Shown: positions 49,449 to 58,592 of the stretch, piece after piece
Position numbering within the stretch: position 1 is the stretch's first letter
Layout of the letters: each line of letters begins with the position of its first letter
Program-made: the position numbers and the translations under genes
DNA from: Herbiconiux sp. SALV-R1
GTDB taxonomy: Bacteria; Actinomycetota; Actinomycetes; Actinomycetales; Microbacteriaceae
Length of the DNA: 64,000 nucleotides
NCBI RefSeq assembly: GCF_013113715.1
Contig: NZ_CP053344.1
Location: 1,860,001 to 1,924,000 of the forward strand
Direction: 5' to 3'
Notes under the pieces: generated by a model
The model's input: only the letters and a program-made list of their open reading frames with translations
Database searches by the model: none
What the model was told of the DNA's origin: nothing

Positions 49449-50579
49449 TCAGCCGGCGCCCGGCTCCGACAGCACCCACCCGCCGACGATCTCCTGACTG
49501 AACGGCACGGAATAGGCCATCAGCGCCCCCGCCTGGGCGTCGCGGAAGATGCGCTGGATGGGCGAGCGCGCGAGGTAGGCACTCCCTCCGCCCACCTTCA
49601 GGGCGAGGGCCGCGGCCTTCTTCGCCACCTCGTTGGCGAGCATCTTGGCCTCGGTCGCCGCGGCCATGGCCTGGGGGTCGCGGCGGTCGGCGAGCCAGGC
49701 CGTCTGCTCGGCGAGCAGCCGCGCGGCGCGCAGCTCGGCCCACACCATCGCGGTCTCCGACTTGACCCAGGAGGCGTCGGCGAGCCGCTCCGCCGCGGGC
49801 CCCTTCGCCACCGACGCCGATGCCGTCAGCGCGTCGATCGCCGACTCGGCGATGCCGATCGACAGCGAGGCGAAGCCGACGGTGATGAGGTTCGCGTAGT
49901 CGGCCGGCGGCATTCCGCAGCGCCTCGAAGCCGGCAGCAGCGTTCGGTCGAACACGATCGTGCGGCTGCGGGTCGCCCGCATGCCGATGGTCTGGTCGAA
50001 GTCGGGCAGCGAGAAGGTCTCGTCGCGATCGACGCCGAAGAAGCCTGGCGCACCGTCGACACGGGCGTTGAGGAAGACGTGGTCGGCGATCTCCGCCCCC
50101 GACACGAAGAGCTTGCGGCCGGTGAGGGTCCAGCCGCCGTCGGCGGGCTCGAGGTCCTGCTGCGAAGCGAGGAAGAAGTTGCCTCCGGCGGGCTCCGAGA
50201 GCGCGTTCGAGAAGCGTGCGCCCGAGCGCAGCCGCTCGGCGAAGTACGCCGCCGTCGACGGCGTCGAGAGCGTCACCAGGGCGTGGGCCGCGCCCAGGTG
50301 CATGAGCCACACGGCCGCGGCGGCGGGATGCGCGGCGGCGAAGAGGCGCACCACCTGCGCCAGCGCGGCGTACGACAGCGCTTCGCCACCGAACTCGGTG
50401 GGCAGGAACGCCGCGTCGAGGCCGCTCGCCGAGATCGCGCGGAGGCGCTCGGCGGGCAGCTCTCCCGAGACGTCGTCGGCCTCGACCTGCAGGCGGAGGT
50501 CGGCGGCGAGCGCTGTGGCGGTCTCGATCCACGGCAGTTCGTGGTGCGGAACCTGCACCGGGGAGGGGCGGGTGAGCAT
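49449..50579 (-). CDS. Acyl-CoA dehydrogenase family flavoprotein
   Basis: A 376-residue protein of the acyl-CoA dehydrogenase fold: N-terminal helical domain, middle beta domain (SNALSEPAGGNFF, DGGWTLTGRKLFVSG) and C-terminal helical domain. It is a divergent member; no catalytic Glu could be assigned at either usual position, and a monooxygenase of the DszC-like branch is possible. It follows the purine cluster regulator by 75 bp of G-rich spacer, so it may be an end gene of that operon. Confidence 0.78.
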   Translation of the reverse strand: MLTRPSPVQVPHHELPWIETATALAADLRLQVEADDVSGELPAERLRAISASGLDAAFLPTEFGGEALSYAALAQVVRLFAAAHPAAAAVWLMHLGAAHALVTLSTPSTAAYFAERLRSGARFSNALSEPAGGNFFLASQQDLEPADGGWTLTGRKLFVSGAEIADHVFLNARVDGAPGFFGVDRDETFSLPDFDQTIGMRATRSRTIVFDRTLLPASRRCGMPPADYANLITVGFASLSIGIAESAIDALTASASVAKGPAAERLADASWVKSETAMVWAELRAARLLAEQTAWLADRRDPQAMAAATEAKMLANEVAKKAAALALKVGGGSAYLARSPIQRIFRDAQAGALMAYSVPFSQEIVGGWVLSEPGAG

Positions 50580-50654
50580 CGAGGGGTCCTTTCGGGGGCG
50601 GGACGGGAGCGGGACGGGCGGGGCTGGCGGGGCTGACGGGCGCTCCGCCCGGGG

Positions 50655-51395
50655 TCAGAACTGGTAGCGCGCGGTCGAGAACACCTGCGGCGGCCGCACG
50701 GTGCGCATCATCGAGTACGAGACGGTCTTGGGGTCGTGCAGCTCACGAGCGTGGAACAGCCGACGGCCGCTCAGCCCGATGCCCACGATGTCGAGCGTGA
50801 GCACCGGCGTGCCCACGGGCTGCTCGAACAGCGCAGCATCCTGCTCGCCGAGCACCTCGGCCGAGGGGGTCGCGACCTCCCAGGCGACGGCCTCGCCCCA
50901 CACCCGGGTGGCCGCCGTGTAGATCGAGTCGCCCAGGTCGACCTCGTCGCGCGGGAACGGCAGCGGCATGATGCTGAACGCCAGCATCGCCACGGCGCCG
51001 TCGGCGCGCCAGCGCTTCACGATGCGGGCGGAGGGCCGGCCGGGCTCCACCATGAGCAGCCCGGCGCTCTCCTGCGGCATCGGGACGTCGGAGATCTCGA
51101 GCACGTCGACACTGCTGACGTAGCCGAGCTGGCGCAGCAGCACGCTGTACTCCAGCTGGTCTTCGAAGCGCACGCTCATGCGGGTGGCCACGGGGTCGAC
51201 CTCGGTCGCCGCGCCCTGGCGCCGCAGCACCACGCCCTGCTGCTCGAGCGAGGCGAGCACGTCGCGCACCTGCCGTCGGGTGCACCCGACCCGCTCGGCG
51301 AGCTCGACCTCCCCCGGCAGGGTGGAGCCGGATGCCGCGGCATCGCGCACGAAACGCAGCACCCCGGCGAGCACGCGCTGGTCTTCGTCGGTCAT
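50655..51395 (-). CDS. GntR-family regulator, UTRA (HutC) type
   Basis: A 246-residue repressor-like protein. The N-terminal winged helix has GEVELAERVGCTRRQVRDVL near 30-45, and the C-terminal UTRA domain ends with SGRRLFHARELHDPKTVSYS, which binds a small effector. ATGA overlaps the permease stop, so it is the last gene of the purine transport operon. It probably controls that operon in response to a nucleoside or base (inferred). Confidence 0.88.
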   Translation of the reverse strand: MTDEDQRVLAGVLRFVRDAAASGSTLPGEVELAERVGCTRRQVRDVLASLEQQGVVLRRQGAATEVDPVATRMSVRFEDQLEYSVLLRQLGYVSSVDVLEISDVPMPQESAGLLMVEPGRPSARIVKRWRADGAVAMLAFSIMPLPFPRDEVDLGDSIYTAATRVWGEAVAWEVATPSAEVLGEQDAALFEQPVGTPVLTLDIVGIGLSGRRLFHARELHDPKTVSYSMMRTVRPPQVFSTARYQF

Positions 51396-52312
51396 GATGG
51401 GCTCACCTTCGTGCTGCGGTACAGCCTCCGCAGCTGCCGGCGTGACGTGATGACGAGCACCACGAGGGTCACCAGATACGGTATCGACTGGTACACCTCG
51501 CTCGGGAGCGTCAGCGCCGTCGACTGCGACAGCAGGGCGAAGCTCTGCAGGAAGGCGAACAGCAGGGCGCCGAGCGCGATGCCGACCGGGCGGCTGCGCC
51601 CCATGATCACGATGGCCAGGGCGATGTAGCCGCGGCCCGCGGTGATGTCGGGGGTGAACGACCCGATGGTGCCGATCGTGATGACGGCACCGCCGAGACC
51701 GGCGAGCGCTCCCCCGATGAGGAGTGCCGACGCGCCGGTGCGCTCCACCCGCACCCCGCGGAGGGCGGCCGACGCCGGGTCGGTGCCGACCGCCCGCACC
51801 GCGAGACCGAAGCGGGTGAACCGCATCACGGCCCACGCGACGACGAGCAGCAGCGCGGCGAGGTAGACGAGCGGGCTCTGGGCGAAGAGCACGGGCCCGA
51901 TCACCGGGATGTCGGCCAGCGGCCCGAGACCCGTGCGGGGAACGGTGGCCACGGTGACGTTCGTCTGGCCGCTCGGCACCCAGAGCTGGAACAGGTAGGT
52001 GCTGAGCCCGAGGCCGAGCATCGTCACGCCGAGGCCCACGACGATCTCGTTGGCGTGCAGGCGGTAGATCACGAGGTTCATCGCTACCGCCATCAGAAGG
52101 CCCACCGCGACACCGGCGACGAGCCCGAGGAGCGGTCCGCCGAGGCTCGCGCCCCACACGCCGGCGAGGGCGCCCATGATCATCATCCCCTCGATGCCGA
52201 GGTTGATGCGGCCGGCCCGCTCCACGAATCCCTCGCCGATGCCGGCGAAGACGAGCGGAGCGGCGAGCGCCAGGGTGCCGGCCAGGATGGCGACCCAGAG
52301 TTCGACGGTCAC
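51392..52312 (-). CDS. ABC transporter permease, nucleoside (BMP) type
   Basis: A 306-residue inner-membrane permease of the branched-chain/BMP superfamily (like Bacillus YufQ/NupQ), with about nine helices. It has ERAGRINLGIEGMMIMGALAG near the N-terminus and GRGYIALAIVIMGRSRP, a family signature. The GTG start overlaps the partner permease stop (GTGA). It pairs with the 391-residue permease to form the channel for the BMP binding protein. Confidence 0.92.
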   Translation of the reverse strand: MTVELWVAILAGTLALAAPLVFAGIGEGFVERAGRINLGIEGMMIMGALAGVWGASLGGPLLGLVAGVAVGLLMAVAMNLVIYRLHANEIVVGLGVTMLGLGLSTYLFQLWVPSGQTNVTVATVPRTGLGPLADIPVIGPVLFAQSPLVYLAALLLVVAWAVMRFTRFGLAVRAVGTDPASAALRGVRVERTGASALLIGGALAGLGGAVITIGTIGSFTPDITAGRGYIALAIVIMGRSRPVGIALGALLFAFLQSFALLSQSTALTLPSEVYQSIPYLVTLVVLVITSRRQLRRLYRSTKVSPS

Positions 52313-53484
52313 GGGCGGCCTCCCTCGTGCTCGGCTTCCACCAGGGTTCCGACGGTGGCCTCGCGGGCCCCTGCCGCATCCGGTGGCTCTGCGGCCGGCA
52401 CGGCCGGCTCGTCGGCGGCCTCTCGCCCGCCCGCAGGCTGCACGACCGCGGCCGGCTTGCGCTGGTACGCGGCGATGCAGGCGACGCCGACGAGCAGCAC
52501 GCCCTTGATCACCTCGGCGATGGAGGCGGGCACCGTTCCGGTGGCCGACTGCATGCCCACCGCACCGGCGGTGAGCGCCGAGAAGAACAGCGCGGCGACG
52601 ACGATGCCGACAGGCGCCAGCCCGCCGAGCAGCGCGACGGCGATGCCCGAGAACCCGACCCCTCCCGAGACCGAGCTGAGGAGCCGGTCGTTCACGCCCG
52701 CGACCTGGATCCAGCCCACGGCCCCGGCTCCGATGCCCGAGATCGCCATGGTCGAGTAGACGGTGCGGGCGCGGGTGGCGCCGAGACGGAGGGCGAGCTT
52801 CGGCCGGCTCGCGAACACGGTGAGGCGCGTGCTCGCGGCGGAGCGGTTCCAGAGCACGAGCACGACGGCGATCACGACGACGAGGAGGATGCCCCAGTGG
52901 GCCCGCGTGCCGGGGATGAGCGCAGGGAGCGACGCCGCTTCGGGGAGCTTCGCGCTCTGCGGCGTCGCGGTCTCCTCGGGTGTGGCGAGCCAGGTGCGCA
53001 ACGTCCAGCCGAGGAACCCCGCGGCGAGGTAGTTGAGCAGCAGGGTGCTGAGGATCTCGTTCACCCGCCAGCGCACCGCGAGGAAGGCGGGCAGCAGAGC
53101 CGTCGCCGCTCCCCCGGCGGCCCCGGCGAGAAGCCCGACGGGCCAGAGCACGAGGCTCGGGGCGGCGCCGCCGAAGAGGCGGTCGACGGCGAAGACGGCG
53201 CCCGTCGCCGCGATCGCCCCGACGACGATCTGGCCTTCCGCGCCCACCGAGAACACCCCCGCCCGCAGGGCCGGGATGAGGGTGAGGGCGACGATGCCGA
53301 TCGGCACGGCACCGACGAGCACCTCCCCCACCCGGTACGGGGAGCTCGACACCCCCTCGGCGAGACCCCGCAGGCCGACCAGCGGGTCGGCGCCGGCCAC
53401 GAGGATGAGCGCACCGGCCACCAGCAGCACCGCGGCCACCACGGAGGCGGTGAGCAGCCAGCGCCGTCGGTCGAGCGTTCTCAC
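52309..53484 (-). CDS. ABC transporter permease, nucleoside (BMP) type
   Basis: A 391-residue permease (like YufP/NupP) with about ten helices. Markers are LIPALRAGVFSVGAEGQIVVG and VNEILSTLLLNYLA. The last 50 residues are an Ala/Pro/Glu-rich cytoplasmic tail. The GTG start overlaps the deaminase-like gene (GTGA). With the 306-residue permease it forms the transmembrane part of a purine nucleoside importer. Confidence 0.92.
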   Translation of the reverse strand: MRTLDRRRWLLTASVVAAVLLVAGALILVAGADPLVGLRGLAEGVSSSPYRVGEVLVGAVPIGIVALTLIPALRAGVFSVGAEGQIVVGAIAATGAVFAVDRLFGGAAPSLVLWPVGLLAGAAGGAATALLPAFLAVRWRVNEILSTLLLNYLAAGFLGWTLRTWLATPEETATPQSAKLPEAASLPALIPGTRAHWGILLVVVIAVVLVLWNRSAASTRLTVFASRPKLALRLGATRARTVYSTMAISGIGAGAVGWIQVAGVNDRLLSSVSGGVGFSGIAVALLGGLAPVGIVVAALFFSALTAGAVGMQSATGTVPASIAEVIKGVLLVGVACIAAYQRKPAAVVQPAGGREAADEPAVPAAEPPDAAGAREATVGTLVEAEHEGGRP

Positions 53485-55280
53485 GACGCCTCCTCCTCGT
53501 GCGCGCAGCGGTCGACGCGGCCGGGCAGCAGCACGTCGACGAACGACTGCGAGGTGGTCTCGATCAGCCCGAGTTCGGTGATGCCGAGATCGGGCACCAC
53601 GTACAGGCCGACGAACGAGAGGATGATGTAGGGCGAGGGGATGGTGCAGCCGAGGGCGTGCGTCGCCTCGTGCCCCGCCCGCAGCGCTTCCGCCGTCTCC
53701 TCGAAGGGCGCGGCGCTCATCATGCCGCCGACCGGCAGCGGCACCCGCCCGACGACCTCGCCGTCGGCGACGGTGACGAAGCCGCCCTGCATCGCTCGCA
53801 GCTCCTCCACCGCGTGCAGCATCGCCGCGTCGTCGACGCCCACGACGGCGATGTTCATGTTCGGGCAGTTCATGGTGATGGCGATGGCGCCCCGGGTGAG
53901 ACCGAAGCCCTTGACGAAGCCGAGTCCGGTGAGGGCCTCCCCGTGATGGCGGTCGACGACCGCGATCTTCAGCACGTCGTTCGCGGTGTCGGTCTGCACG
54001 AGACCGTCGACCACCTCGAGCTCGGCCTCGAAGGCGCGCTTGAAGTAGCCCTTGTACATCTCCATCGCTCGCACCCGCGCCGTGTCGCCGGAAGCGGGCA
54101 GCGCGAACATCTGCGGATCGAGGGTGTCGGGAAGCCGCACCGTGTCGGTCATCCAGCCGGGGAGCACATCCGTGTTGGCGAACAGGGCCACGCCGTCGCG
54201 AGCCACGACCCGGCCCTCCACCACGACGACCGACGGCCTGACCTCGGCGAGGTCGGGGATGAGCTGCAGGTCGGCGAGGCGCGACGGGGCGAGCACCCCG
54301 AGCACCTGGTCGAGCCGGTAGTACGCGGCCGGCTGGGTCGTGGCCATGCGGTAGGCCAGCTGCGGGTCGACGCCGAAGCGGATGGCCTGCCGCACGTGGT
54401 GGTCGATGTGCCCCTCGGTGTGCAGGTCGAGCACGTGCTTGTCGTCGGCGCAGAAGCAGAGGCTGCGGAGGGCGGGGGCGACGCGGTCGAGGTCGGAGAA
54501 GATCGGCACGGTGTTGTCGGTGAGGGAGGCCCCCATCACGGTGATCATCGCGCCCAGGCGCACCCGTTCGAGCACCTCGTCGATGGTCGAGGAGTTGTGG
54601 TCGTCACCCACCCCCGCGGCGAGGTAGCCCCAGAGCGACTCCTCGGTCTGGGCGGCGGTGTGGCCCGTGATGCGTCGGCCGGCGACCAGCGCCTCCCGGA
54701 ACCTCCCGGTCGACTCCTCGCCGTAGTCGAACGGGTTGCCCTCACCGAGGTTCGTCGTCACCTGGTCCCAGAGGCGGCCGCGCACCTCGGCCTCGGGGAT
54801 GACGGCGCCACCTCGCTCGAGCTGCGGCGAGCCGGGGGTCTTCGGCGACACCTGCTGGAAGATGTGCAGCGGCGTCGAGGTGTGCAGCAGCGCATCCATG
54901 CCCCTGGTGCCCCACACGTTCGCGGCGCCGTTCGGGTCGGTCAGCACCGTTCCGGTGCCCCGGGCCACGCTCAGCCGGCCGAGCTCGCCCGGCGTGAGGT
55001 TCGTGTACTCGATGTGCAGATGGGCGTCGATGAAGGTGGGCACCACGTGGCATCCGGATGCGTCGATCTCCTCGCCCGCGGCGGGCACGTGCCCCCACGG
55101 CGTGAGTGCGGCGATGTGCCGCCCCGCCACGAGGACGTCGCGCTCCAGCCACTCCTCCGTTCCCGGGGACTGCACCAGGCCGCCGCGGATGACGAGGTCG
55201 GGTCGCTCCGCACCGGACGCGACGGCACGGAGCCTGCCGAGTTCGGCCGCGGTCGGGTAGAGGTCGGTCTTGTCGGTCAT
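53481..55280 (-). CDS. Adenine-deaminase-like amidohydrolase with altered active-site motifs
   Basis: A 599-residue protein with the adenine deaminase layout: N-terminal beta domain, metal-dependent barrel (FIDAHLHIEYTNLTPGE near 84, DDHNSS, FCADDKHVLDLHTEGHID) and a C-terminal Ade domain. Three family motifs differ. HIESS is HIEYT; DPHEIANV is DPNGAANV (115-122); HDSHN is NCPNMN (471-476). It may deaminate another purine or amide. It lies between the ATPase and permease genes, overlapping both. Confidence 0.82.
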   Translation of the reverse strand: MTDKTDLYPTAAELGRLRAVASGAERPDLVIRGGLVQSPGTEEWLERDVLVAGRHIAALTPWGHVPAAGEEIDASGCHVVPTFIDAHLHIEYTNLTPGELGRLSVARGTGTVLTDPNGAANVWGTRGMDALLHTSTPLHIFQQVSPKTPGSPQLERGGAVIPEAEVRGRLWDQVTTNLGEGNPFDYGEESTGRFREALVAGRRITGHTAAQTEESLWGYLAAGVGDDHNSSTIDEVLERVRLGAMITVMGASLTDNTVPIFSDLDRVAPALRSLCFCADDKHVLDLHTEGHIDHHVRQAIRFGVDPQLAYRMATTQPAAYYRLDQVLGVLAPSRLADLQLIPDLAEVRPSVVVVEGRVVARDGVALFANTDVLPGWMTDTVRLPDTLDPQMFALPASGDTARVRAMEMYKGYFKRAFEAELEVVDGLVQTDTANDVLKIAVVDRHHGEALTGLGFVKGFGLTRGAIAITMNCPNMNIAVVGVDDAAMLHAVEELRAMQGGFVTVADGEVVGRVPLPVGGMMSAAPFEETAEALRAGHEATHALGCTIPSPYIILSFVGLYVVPDLGITELGLIETTSQSFVDVLLPGRVDRCAHEEEAS

Positions 55281-56818
55281 GGGAGCTCCTTCTCGGCGCC
55301 GGGGGTGTCGCCCGTGAGGCCGGCCATGGCGCGGCCGATGCGATCGGTGGTGGCCTCGGCGGCGCTGAGGTCGGCGACCACCCGCCCGCCGAACATCACG
55401 ACGACGCGATCGGCCACCCCGAGCACCTCCTCGAGGTCGTGCGAGGCGACCACCACGGCGGCGCCCGCGGCGGCCAGGTCGACCAGCCGCCCCCGGATGG
55501 CCTGCGCCGCCCTCAGGTCGAGGCCCTGCGTGGGGCCGTAAGCCAGCACGGCGCGGGGCGCGGTGGGTGCTCCGAGCTCGCGGGCGGCGAGCAGCTTCTG
55601 CTGGTTGCCGCCGGAGAGGCCGGCTGCCGGGAGGTCGGGGCGGGCGGGACGCACGTCGAACGCTCCGAGCGCCGCCTCGACCTCGGTGCGGGTGCGCTCG
55701 GTGCGGGTGCGCTCGGTCGCGACGGTGCCGCGGGCCGAGGAGTACAGGTCGAGGTTCTCGCGCAGCGAGAGCCCGGGCACTAGCGCCTCGGCGCGCTCCT
55801 CGGGAATCCAGGCCAGCCCGGCGTTCAGCAGCTGCACCGCGGATGCGCCCGGTGCGCATCCGTCGAGGGTCACCGTGCCGAGTTCCGGCGTCACGAAGCC
55901 GCCGAGCACGTCGAGCAGGAGGTTCTGCCCGCTGCCCGCCACCCCCGCGATGCCGACGATCTCGCCGGCCCGCACCTCGAGGTCGACGCCGTCGAGGCGG
56001 GCGTCACGGGTCGACCCGACGACGAGTCCGCGCGCCGACAGCACGACGTCTCCGGGGGTGCGCGTCACGCGGGCCGAAGGCGGCGGCAGCTCGCCGACCA
56101 TCAACCGGGCGATCCCGGCCGAGTCGAGCCCGGCCGCCGAGCCGTGGTGCACGGCCTCGCCGTGCGAGAGCACGGTCAGGTCGTCGGCGACCTGACGCAC
56201 CTCGTCGAGGCGGTGGGTGATGAGCAGCACGGCCGTGCCGAGATCGCAGAGCGACCGCAGGTGCTCGAACAGTCCGCCCACCTCGAGCGGGCCGAGGCTC
56301 GCCGTGGGTTCGTCGAGGATGAGGGTGTGGGCGCCCTCGGCCAGCGCCACGACGATCTCGCCGAGCTGGCGGTGGGCCTGGGTGAGCGACGAGGCGGGCG
56401 TGTCGAGGTCGACCTCCACCCGGGCGCGGTCGAGCGTCTCGCGGAGCAGCGCCTTGGCCGACCGGCGATCGGCGAGACGCCGCGGCCCGACCAGGAGGTA
56501 GTTCTCGACCAGGCTCAGCTCGCCGACGAGGCTGAGCTGCTGCGGCACCATGTTGATCCCGCGGCGCTTCGCCTCGCTCCGGTCGCGCGGCGCGAAGGCC
56601 TGGCCCCCGAGCGTCATGGTGCCGGAGGTGGTCCGTTCGATGCCGGCGAGCACCTTGGCGAGCGTCGACTTGCCGGCGCCGTTCTCGCCCACGAGGGCAT
56701 GCACGGCACCCGGCCGCACGACGATCGAGACGTCGCGGAGCGCCGCCACCGGGCCGAAGCTCTTGGAGATGGACCGCGCCTCGACGACGCGGTCCACCTC
56801 CTCGGGAGAGACGACCAT
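55277..56818 (-). CDS. ABC transporter ATP-binding protein, nucleoside (BMP) type
   Basis: A 513-residue protein with two ABC modules, as in YufO/NupO and RbsA. The first Walker A is GENGAGKST and the first signature is SLTQAHRQLGEIV. The second module has the degenerate Walker A VAGSGQN and the LSGGNQQK signature. It starts with a 1-bp overlap with the binding-protein stop (TGATG), so it is translated with it. It energises the import of a purine nucleoside. Confidence 0.93.
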   Translation of the reverse strand: MVVSPEEVDRVVEARSISKSFGPVAALRDVSIVVRPGAVHALVGENGAGKSTLAKVLAGIERTTSGTMTLGGQAFAPRDRSEAKRRGINMVPQQLSLVGELSLVENYLLVGPRRLADRRSAKALLRETLDRARVEVDLDTPASSLTQAHRQLGEIVVALAEGAHTLILDEPTASLGPLEVGGLFEHLRSLCDLGTAVLLITHRLDEVRQVADDLTVLSHGEAVHHGSAAGLDSAGIARLMVGELPPPSARVTRTPGDVVLSARGLVVGSTRDARLDGVDLEVRAGEIVGIAGVAGSGQNLLLDVLGGFVTPELGTVTLDGCAPGASAVQLLNAGLAWIPEERAEALVPGLSLRENLDLYSSARGTVATERTRTERTRTEVEAALGAFDVRPARPDLPAAGLSGGNQQKLLAARELGAPTAPRAVLAYGPTQGLDLRAAQAIRGRLVDLAAAGAAVVVASHDLEEVLGVADRVVVMFGGRVVADLSAAEATTDRIGRAMAGLTGDTPGAEKELP

Positions 56819-57840
56819 CAGCCGATCGTGACGGATCCGTCGCCGATGCCCGCGATGAGCTCGTCGAGCTTGGTCGCGACGTCGTCGGAGACCTTCCCGT
56901 CGACCGTGTTGACGGGCTGGTAGACGATGCCGCCGTTCTGCACGGTGGAGGTCACGCCCTTGCCGCCGAAGTCGCCCGCGGCGACCTCCTCGACCCAGGC
57001 CTTCACGATCGGGTACATGTCGAGGTCGACCGTCGAGACGTTGGTGGCCAGCGCCGCTTCACCCGCCGCCGAGGAGACCCCGACGCTCAGCACGCCGGCG
57101 TCGGCCGCCGCCGAGCCCACGCCCGTCGCGATGCCGTCGCCCGTGGTGTAGACGAGCTGGGCGCCCTGGCCCACGAGGCCCGTGGTGGCCGCGGCTGCCG
57201 CCTGCGCGTCGTCGAAGCTGCCCGCGTAGACCACCGGGAGCAGGGTGGCCGAGGGGTTGGCCGCCGTCACGCCCTGCTGGAAGAAGGCGTCGGTGGCCTT
57301 GACGAAGTCGAGCTCGAGGCTCTCCACGCGCCCGATCGGCGTCGCGCCGGTGAGACCGGCGATGTAGCCGGAGAGGTAGCCGACCTGGGGGGTGTCGTAG
57401 GTCCAGGTCTCGACGTTGTCGGTGTACTTCTCCAGGATGTCGGGCCCGCCCGAGGCGGTGAACTTCACGTCGGGGAACTGCTCGGCCACCGAGAAGACCG
57501 CGTCGCCCAGCTCGATGCCGTGCCCGATGATGAGGTCGTAGCCCTGGCTGGCGAAGTCGGCGATCACCGGCTCGCTCTCGGCGGGGTCGGACATCTGGTC
57601 GCGCAGCTCGTAGTCGATGAGCCCTTCGTCTTCGAGCTTCTGCAGCGCGTCGGCGAGTGCCTGGTTGAAGGCACCGTCGTTCGTGTTGCCGGGGGTGAGT
57701 GCGCCCACCTTGATGACCTCGGCGGCCGAGGTGGCGGTTCCGGTCGAGGTGCCGGCGCTGCTCGAGCTGCACCCGGCGAGGCCGAGGGCGGCGACTGTGG
57801 TGAGAACGGCTCCGGTGAGGAGTGCTCCGCTTCTTCTCAT
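56818..57840 (-). CDS. BMP-family ABC transporter substrate-binding lipoprotein
   Basis: A 340-residue lipoprotein: signal with lipobox LAGC (Cys24), Ser/Thr-rich linker, then the BMP/PnrA periplasmic-binding fold (KVGALTPGNTNDGAFNQAL, GHGIELGDAV, TTGDGIATGVG). Relatives bind purine nucleosides. It probably captures the nucleoside, and adenosine is suggested by the adjacent adenosine deaminase gene (inferred). It is the first gene of the transporter set. Confidence 0.92.
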   Translation of the reverse strand: MRRSGALLTGAVLTTVAALGLAGCSSSSAGTSTGTATSAAEVIKVGALTPGNTNDGAFNQALADALQKLEDEGLIDYELRDQMSDPAESEPVIADFASQGYDLIIGHGIELGDAVFSVAEQFPDVKFTASGGPDILEKYTDNVETWTYDTPQVGYLSGYIAGLTGATPIGRVESLELDFVKATDAFFQQGVTAANPSATLLPVVYAGSFDDAQAAAAATTGLVGQGAQLVYTTGDGIATGVGSAAADAGVLSVGVSSAAGEAALATNVSTVDLDMYPIVKAWVEEVAAGDFGGKGVTSTVQNGGIVYQPVNTVDGKVSDDVATKLDELIAGIGDGSVTIG

Positions 57841-57902
57841 GGTGTTCCTTTCGGGAGGTGGGGCAGGGAGGTGTTCGGGTGTGATCCGGGGTGATGCGGT
57901 GG

Positions 57903-58592
57903 TCAGTCCGGCCGATCGACGAGCCCGTCCGCGAGGGTCGGGCCGACGAAGGCCGAGCTGGGGGTCGACCAGTGCCCGAGCAGGGCGCCGGTCGCGATCG
58001 AGAAGCACGGATCGAGCCCCTCGACGACGGGAGGTGAGTCGGGGTAGAGCATCCGGTCGGTGACGCACACCACGGCGTGACCGTGCAGGGTGCGTGCCGT
58101 GCCGACGGCATCGGGGCCGAGCACGCCGCGCTGCAGGGCGCCGAGGAGGGCGGCCTGGGCCAGGAAGCCGCGGAGGCCCGGGTCGTCGGCGCACTCCGCT
58201 GCGGTCTTCGTGCATCCGTCGACCCAGCGGATGCGCCCGTCGGCTTCGAGCTGGACCGAACCGTGCTGCACGCCGAGCGCGCTCTGGCCCTGGGACTCCA
58301 CGTCGATGGTGAGCGTGAACCGGTCACCGTTCCGTAGCGAGGTGATGTGCTCGACGTAGAGCGGCTCCGACTTCGTGCCGGTCACCTCGTACCCGTCGGG
58401 CCAGGCCGCGACGATCGGCGCGAGCGCGATGGTGTCGCCGTCGGGTGCGGGTGCGGGCACCGAGGGGTGCGCGGTGACGGGAGCCGAGCCCGCGCTGTCC
58501 GCAGCCCCGAACAGGGCCGAGACGAGCATCGCCACGGCCGCGACGCCGCCGAGGGCGAGCAGCCCCGCGCGAGGGAGGGTGAGATCGATCAC
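57903..58592 (-). CDS. Membrane-anchored protein of unknown function
   Basis: A 229-residue protein with an N-terminal membrane helix (about 9-30), a Pro/Ala-rich linker and an extracytoplasmic domain of about 180 residues with four cysteines likely in two pairs (GCTKTAAEC, and a C-terminal pair). GTG at 58592 overlaps the adenosine deaminase stop (GTGA). No family is recognised. The position suggests a role at the cell surface in nucleoside uptake or sensing. Confidence 0.65.
   Translation of the reverse strand: MIDLTLPRAGLLALGGVAAVAMLVSALFGAADSAGSAPVTAHPSVPAPAPDGDTIALAPIVAAWPDGYEVTGTKSEPLYVEHITSLRNGDRFTLTIDVESQGQSALGVQHGSVQLEADGRIRWVDGCTKTAAECADDPGLRGFLAQAALLGALQRGVLGPDAVGTARTLHGHAVVCVTDRMLYPDSPPVVEGLDPCFSIATGALLGHWSTPSSAFVGPTLADGLVDRPD

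Noticed and set aside
50580-50654. G-rich direct repeats between the acyl-CoA dehydrogenase-like and GntR genes
   Set aside because: Short, imperfect low-complexity runs without a stem or conserved spacing; not convincing as a regulatory element.
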